The notes below the pieces were generated by a model that searched no databases, had not been told where the DNA came from, and was given only the letters and a program-made list of their open reading frames with translations. Source: CAIJZX01 sp043766165 (GTDB lineage Bacteria; Patescibacteriota; Patescibacteriia; SBBC01; CAIJZX01). From it: a stretch of 8,200 bases of DNA. Shown piece after piece: positions 4,862 through 8,200 of this stretch; the stretch's first letter is position 1; each line of letters opens with the position of its first letter. The stretch covers positions 1-8,200 of the forward strand of contig JAYUIJ010000079.1 in assembly GCA_043766165.1 (NCBI GenBank). Direction: 5' to 3'. The position numbers and the translations under genes are program-made.

Positions 4862-5539
4862 TTACTGTTTCGGTGTTTCTACTAGAATCCGACGAGTAAC
4901 AACTCGAGCTGAACTATGTTTTTTTATCGCCGAAATGTTAAGTGTGTTCAGGCCTTCGTGCAAATCAACTTGCTCGGTGAATATACCTTTGCTGGTTGTT
5001 TGCACATCCTGGTCATTAATAGTTACGGTGGCATCCGAATCTGTAGTGCCGCGAATGGTAAAAGATAATTCTTTGGTCGTAATGTCTTTCGTTGGCGCTA
5101 TGACTGTGAGTTGCGGCGGCACAAAGTTTTGAACAACTTGCAATCCCAAATACACAACAACTACGGTCACCGCCAACCCGGCCAACAGAAAACGTGCGTG
5201 ACGACGAATCCAGTGAAACTCCGTACTCACCCGCGGGGTCAGCAATGGCCGTGATGCAGGTCCTGTTCGGGTCACCACCGTATATTCTTGCTCAAAAATT
5301 CCCATGGCCATATCCACGTCGGTTTGCAACGCATCCGCGTACCGCCGGATAAATTGCCGCGCGTAGACTAAACCTGGCAAGTCTCGATACCGTGACTCCT
5401 CAATGGCCACTAAATACTTCGGCGTAACGTGAATCTGCTTGGCTACATCTTCAAGCGCCAGATTAGCATCGGTCCGCAAACTACGTAAACGATCACCAAG
5501 CGTGGCGCCGGCGGCTAATGGACGACGGGTAAAGGTCAT
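4862..5539 (-). CDS. RodZ-like protein: N-terminal helix-turn-helix, one TM, Ig-like exterior domain
   Basis: RodZ-type proteins link the MreB cytoskeleton to the wall-building complex and shape the cell; this role is inferred from architecture. Residues 12-75 form an Xre/HTH_25-type domain: LGDRLRSLRTDANLALEDVAKQI, then VTPKYLVAIEESRYRDLPGLVYARQFIRRYADAL, the usual RodZ signature. Residues 78-116 are a linker, 117-138 the single membrane helix, and 142-222 a strand-rich domain (LTVIAPTKDITTKELSFTIRGTTDSDATVTIND) of the Ig-like or glucodextranase-B-like kind, shorter than in E. coli RodZ. At 225 aa it is compact. It is the second gene after ftsK, 76 bp apart. Its ATG overlaps the stop of a 13-residue upstream ORF and lies in a long hairpin. 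No SD is visible. A plain membrane-bound regulator is the alternative. Confidence 0.8.
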   Translation of the reverse strand: MTFTRRPLAAGATLGDRLRSLRTDANLALEDVAKQIHVTPKYLVAIEESRYRDLPGLVYARQFIRRYADALQTDVDMAMGIFEQEYTVVTRTGPASRPLLTPRVSTEFHWIRRHARFLLAGLAVTVVVVYLGLQVVQNFVPPQLTVIAPTKDITTKELSFTIRGTTDSDATVTINDQDVQTTSKGIFTEQVDLHEGLNTLNISAIKKHSSARVVTRRILVETPKQ

Positions 5540-5577
5540 CCCGTTAGAGCGTTAAGTGATAGCACAAAAAAATTCAT
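5536..5577 (-). CDS. Candidate 13-aa upstream ORF coupled to the RodZ-like gene
   Basis: Reads MNFFVLSLNALTG and ends at TGA 5538-5536, which overlaps the RodZ-like start (ATGA). It begins in the loop of the 5538-5616 inverted repeat and runs through its 3' arm, so a translating ribosome would open the stem and could re-initiate at the overlapping ATG. AAGGA lies about ten bases before its start, a weak ribosome site. An 11-codon counterpart sits at the same place before ftsK. An ORF this short could be chance; the evidence is the repeated arrangement. Confidence 0.35.
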   Translation of the reverse strand: MNFFVLSLNALTG

Positions 5578-5616
5578 CAATCGTATATCCTTGAACAACG
5601 GCCGCTCTAACGGGAT
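5538..5616 (-). promoter_or_regulatory. Start-codon-sequestering inverted repeat before the RodZ-like gene
   Basis: Reading the minus strand, ATCCCGTTAGAGCG (5616-5603) is perfectly complementary to CGCTCTAACGGGAT (5551-5538), 14 bp with a 51-nt loop. The last two bases of the 3' arm are the AT of the start codon. The 5' arm begins on the last base of the ftsK stop. There is no T-run after it, so it is not a terminator. It should hide the start codon in the mRNA unless opened by a ribosome or a factor. Confidence 0.65.
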
Positions 5617-7937
5617 CATGACTGACTAACCTCTTCCGTCTCGTCTTCATCTGCATCAGCTACGACTGGCGCTTCATCATCAACCGGCAAGTCACGCGGA
5701 TCAACAGGAATGCCAGCTTTCGACGATGTTTGCCCGCCGCTATCACCACCTGTGGTGAGCCCAGCCGAACCAAAGATTTCTCGTGGTTTCGCCCCCGAAC
5801 CGGGACCAATGAAACCACGCTGTTCAAGTAAGTCCATGATGCGCGCCGCGCGAGCATAGCCTAAACGTAAGTGACGTTGCAATAATGTGGTCGACGCTTT
5901 GCCAGTTTGCAAAATAATATCTTTGGCCTGACCTAACAATTCATCATCTTCCAAATCTTCCATGCTCCCACCCATTGTTGGTGCTTGTTTTTCAACAATG
6001 TCATTCATGTAATCCGGCTTGCCGCGTTGTTTCAAGAACTGCGTTACTCGTTCCACTTCTTTTTCTGAAACGTACGCACCTTGCAACCGTTTTGGTTTAC
6101 TCAGTTCGGCCGACACAAATAACATATCACCTTTACCGAGCAGTTTTTCCGCACCGGAGGTATCAAGAATTGTTCGTGAATCAATTTGTGAGGCGACACT
6201 AAACGCAATGCGAGCAGTAACGTTGGCTTTGATTAAACCAGTGATAACATCGACGGATGGGCGCTGCGTCGCCAGGACTAAGTGAATACCGACGGCGCGG
6301 GCCATCTGCGCTAAACGGACAATCGCGCCTTCAACTTCTTTGGCCGCGACGGTCATTAAGTCAGCTAATTCGTCGATGACCACGACAATATACGGCATAT
6401 CATCGCTAACTTCTTTACGATACGAACTAATGTTCCGTTTACCAGCATTTTGCAACACCTGATACCGTCGATCCATTTCGCTCACCACCCAGCGTAAAGC
6501 GTTAATAGTTTTAGTCGTATCAGTAATAACCGGTGTCAACAAGTGCGGGATTTCATTGTAGAGCGACAATTCGACACGCTTCGGGTCAACCAAAATAAAT
6601 TTCAAATCATCCGGCGAATTACTATAGAGCAAACTGAGAATTAAACTGTTAATCTGAACGGATTTACCTGAACCAGTCGCGCCGGCAATCAATAAGTGAG
6701 GCAACCCATCAAGACTTGTGACCCACGATTGTCCGGAAACATCTTTACCTAAGCTAAAGGATAGATCAGATTTGCGATTCTTATACGCATCTGAAGAGAG
6801 TATGTCACGCAGGCTAACCAGCGCCACACTTTGATTCGGTACTTCAATACCAACTAATGATTTTCCCGGAATCGGCGCTTCGATACGAATTGGGTGAGCC
6901 GCCAGCGCTAAAGCTAAATCATTATTCAAATTAGCAATCGAAGCAAGACGAACGCCTTCCGCTGGCTTCAAGGTAAACTGCGTCACGGTTGGACCAACAT
7001 TAACTTCACCCATTTCGACTGAGATGCCAAAACTCTCCAGAGCTTTCCGGATTTTTTCTTTATTCACGTCAATATTTACGCTGGTCGGTTTTCCGCCGGA
7101 CAAATCCAATAAATCAAACGGAATAATAATGTTTCGCTTTTCCCGTTTTGGCTTGGGCGGTAATGGCACCATCTCTTCTTCTGGTTCAGCTGCAATAGTC
7201 TCACCTTGCTCTGCCATGGTTTCAGCAACTTCTTGTTTGGTAAACTCCGGATTATTTTCATCGGCCGGTTCTTCACCTTCAACGCCTTGCTCTTGTTCTA
7301 ACTTTCGCTGCCACCAACGATGCCGAATCCAGGCCATAATCCGGGCTGGAATATTTACTTGGTCACCTAGGCCTTTGAGCGACGTATTGAACATCATTAA
7401 TAACCCGATCAAGAGCAATCCAATCATGATTACCGCGGCGGCCGCAGTACCTAAACCATTCCGTAATGGATAATCAATTAAGACTCCAAGATATCCGCCA
7501 CCTTGGCTATCAATCGCCCGCTTAATTGAGTCAGCAACAGGTAAGAAGAGTTGCAGAATACCGGATCCACTAACTACAGCCAGAATAAATCCAACCCACT
7601 GCGCCGCGGTCACATGGAAACGTTCCGGAAACAGCAGCAAGATACCGATAACGGCCAAGTAGAGCCATACCACAAATCGTTGCCAACCAAACAAAGCGCC
7701 AATGCCCTTACCAAGCGCACTGCCAACAGTCCCCGCCCCATTGAACACGCTCAAAGCAAAAACCGCCGACAACAAAAATAAAGCCACGATCGTAATCGCC
7801 CGGCGTGTCTCCGGAGTCAGTTTCGACAACGGCGGTTCAACCGGTGCACGACGTTCTTGTTTGTCTTCCTTTGCTGCGCGTGAACGACCTGTCCTGAGCG
7901 ACGTCGAAGGGCGCGAAGAGCGTGACGATTGAGCCAT
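5616..7937 (-). CDS. ftsK: DNA translocase FtsK/SpoIIIE family
   Basis: Septum-bound hexameric ATPase that pumps chromosomal DNA during division. The 773 residues show the full order. 1-45 is a low-complexity basic N-terminus; four membrane helices lie near 48-66, 87-103, 112-132 and 163-183. An acidic, Pro/Glu-rich linker spans 213-265, and the alpha/beta motor runs from about 270 to 645, with Walker A GATGSGKS (419-426), Walker B VVVIDELADL (518-527), and DPKRVEL and LATQRPSVDVITG blocks. The gamma winged-helix domain (about 670-722, with TLLQRHLRLGYARAARIMDLLEQRGFIG) binds orienting sequences, and an acidic tail follows (726-773). Residues 9-17 are encoded by a REP-type repeat. ATG 7937 is used with no SD, and the RodZ-like gene follows in the same transcript. 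Confidence 0.95.
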   Translation of the reverse strand: MAQSSRSSRPSTSLRTGRSRAAKEDKQERRAPVEPPLSKLTPETRRAITIVALFLLSAVFALSVFNGAGTVGSALGKGIGALFGWQRFVVWLYLAVIGILLLFPERFHVTAAQWVGFILAVVSGSGILQLFLPVADSIKRAIDSQGGGYLGVLIDYPLRNGLGTAAAAVIMIGLLLIGLLMMFNTSLKGLGDQVNIPARIMAWIRHRWWQRKLEQEQGVEGEEPADENNPEFTKQEVAETMAEQGETIAAEPEEEMVPLPPKPKREKRNIIIPFDLLDLSGGKPTSVNIDVNKEKIRKALESFGISVEMGEVNVGPTVTQFTLKPAEGVRLASIANLNNDLALALAAHPIRIEAPIPGKSLVGIEVPNQSVALVSLRDILSSDAYKNRKSDLSFSLGKDVSGQSWVTSLDGLPHLLIAGATGSGKSVQINSLILSLLYSNSPDDLKFILVDPKRVELSLYNEIPHLLTPVITDTTKTINALRWVVSEMDRRYQVLQNAGKRNISSYRKEVSDDMPYIVVVIDELADLMTVAAKEVEGAIVRLAQMARAVGIHLVLATQRPSVDVITGLIKANVTARIAFSVASQIDSRTILDTSGAEKLLGKGDMLFVSAELSKPKRLQGAYVSEKEVERVTQFLKQRGKPDYMNDIVEKQAPTMGGSMEDLEDDELLGQAKDIILQTGKASTTLLQRHLRLGYARAARIMDLLEQRGFIGPGSGAKPREIFGSAGLTTGGDSGGQTSSKAGIPVDPRDLPVDDEAPVVADADEDETEEVSQS
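7888..7911 (-). repeat. REP-type repeat inside the ftsK coding region, encoding PSTSLRTG
   Basis: On the minus strand the core is CCTTCGACGTCGCTCAGG, close to the dispersed intergenic element CCTTCGACAAGCTCAGG that I recall from many bacterial genomes, CPR genomes among them. Read in this frame it gives RPSTSLRTG (residues 9-17). It sits in the dispensable disordered N-terminus and preserves the frame. The identity is from memory of the motif; one copy only in this window. Confidence 0.5.
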
Positions 7938-7938
7938 A

Positions 7939-8014
7939 TCCCGCTAGAAGCTTCCTAAAAAAGTTGTTGGTTGGTTCATGTTCTTTGGGCTTGAAAATAC
8001 AGCTTCTTACGGGA
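7939..8014 (-). promoter_or_regulatory. Inverted repeat hiding the ftsK translation start
   Basis: On the minus strand, TCCCGTAAGAAGCT (8014-8001) pairs with AGCTTCTAGCGGGA (7952-7939): 12 pairs around a 2x2 internal loop, with a 48-nt loop. The 3' arm ends two bases from the ftsK ATG, where an SD would be expected but is missing. It resembles the element before the RodZ-like gene in arm sequence (CTARCGGGA), loop length and position relative to the ATG. Confidence 0.6.
7944..7979 (-). CDS. Candidate 11-aa upstream ORF before ftsK
   Basis: Reads MNQPTTFLGSF, ending at TAG within the 3' arm of the inverted repeat, six bases before the ftsK ATG. TTCAAG lies in the loop upstream, as it does before the RodZ-like gene's upstream ORF. 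Its start has no good ribosome site (AAAGAAC before ATG). It may be a coupling leader peptide or chance. Confidence 0.3.
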   Translation of the reverse strand: MNQPTTFLGSF

Positions 8015-8027
8015 CAAGTGAGTGCTT

Positions 8028-8056
8028 ACTATAGCATAAAAATGACCGTCAAACAA
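8028..8056 (-). promoter_or_regulatory. ftsK promoter (extended -10)
   Basis: Minus-strand TG-C-TATAGT (-10 at 8033-8028) with a weak -35 TTGTTT (8056-8051) 17 bp away. Transcription should start near 8021, giving a leader of about 84 nt that holds the inverted repeat 7939-8014. It is the same extended -10 style as the malic enzyme promoter. Confidence 0.55.
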
Positions 8057-8062
8057 CAAACA

Positions 8063-8094
8063 TCACAGCGCACACGAGGGCGTGTACGCTGTGA
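8063..8094. repeat. Long hairpin upstream of the ftsK promoter
   Basis: CACAGCG 8064-8070 / CGCTGTG 8087-8093 and ACACG 8072-8076 / CGTGT 8081-8085 pair, with one C-A mismatch and an AGGG loop. It is followed on the + strand by AAAAA, so no T-run suits a terminator in the + direction. A partial direct copy (CACAGCG, TCG, ACACG) recurs at 8133-8147. It could be an operator or the end of a minus-strand gene to the right. No gene is supported in 8057-8200. Confidence 0.4.
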
Positions 8095-8150
8095 AAAATA
8101 TAACTATATATGCAATGCTACATGCCCTTCCCCACAGCGTCGACACGGCT

Positions 8151-8183
8151 CCCTCCTTCTCAAAAGGAGGGCAGGGGTGGTAG
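8151..8183. repeat. REP-like palindromic repeat with G-rich tail
   Basis: CCCTCCTT (8151-8158) and AAGGAGGG (8164-8171) form a perfect 8-bp stem with a CTCAA loop, followed by CAGGGGTGGTAG. From memory, dispersed intergenic repeats of this form (a CCCTCCTT stem then a GGGGTGG tail) occur in CPR and other genomes. The class assignment is recalled, not searched. Confidence 0.45.
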
Positions 8184-8200
8184 AAACAGTCGGCGATGTG

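Noticed and set aside
5540..5614. Inverted repeat between ftsK and the RodZ-like gene as a transcription terminator
   Set aside because: The 51-nt loop is too long and no T-run follows the 3' arm; the arm overlaps the next start codon.
1..8200. CRISPR array, IS element, prophage or toxin-antitoxin module
   Set aside because: No regularly spaced direct repeats, transposase, integrase, phage structural gene or recognisable toxin or antitoxin was seen.

Overview
The window reads as bacterial. The likeliest source is a Candidate Phyla Radiation (Patescibacteria, Parcubacteria-like) genome. This rests on the FtsK/RodZ-like gene pair, a short malic enzyme as the only metabolic gene, many small membrane proteins I do not recognise, leaderless or Shine-Dalgarno (SD)-free starts on the housekeeping genes, and an in-gene REP-type repeat encoding 'PSTSLRTG'. 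It is an inference from gene content, not a phylogenetic result.

Left half (1-3670, all + strand): a probable gene tail (2-67), a near-consensus sigma70 promoter (94-122), then seven small genes: 316-621, 865-1413, 1681-2202, 2234-2626, 2814-2954, 2990-3106 and 3259-3621. All have SD-type sites. Most encode small membrane proteins of unknown function. The run ends at a strong intrinsic terminator (3646-3670). Five of the gaps are 150-270 bp long and hold potentially structured RNA rather than spacer. The copies upstream of the second, third and last genes share sequence and differ by compensatory changes that keep hairpins paired. The elements before 316 and 2814 have a similar layout (a long-range closing stem around several hairpins) with different sequence. 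This set of structured leaders is the most novel thing in the window.

Right half (3671-8200): a short NAD(P)-dependent malic enzyme (3706-4860, +) expressed from an extended -10 promoter so close to the ATG that the mRNA should be leaderless. It converges, with one base between stop codons, on a minus-strand pair: ftsK (5616-7937) followed by a RodZ-like HTH/membrane/Ig-like protein (4862-5539). Both minus-strand genes lack an SD and both start codons sit at or in the 3' arm of a 12-14 bp inverted repeat with a 48-51 nt loop. In each, a very short upstream ORF starts in the loop and ends in the 3' arm. That suggests a shared translational-coupling switch for a division/cell-shape pair.

The right edge (8057-8200) has no gene I can support. 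It holds a perfect-stem hairpin and a palindromic REP-like repeat.
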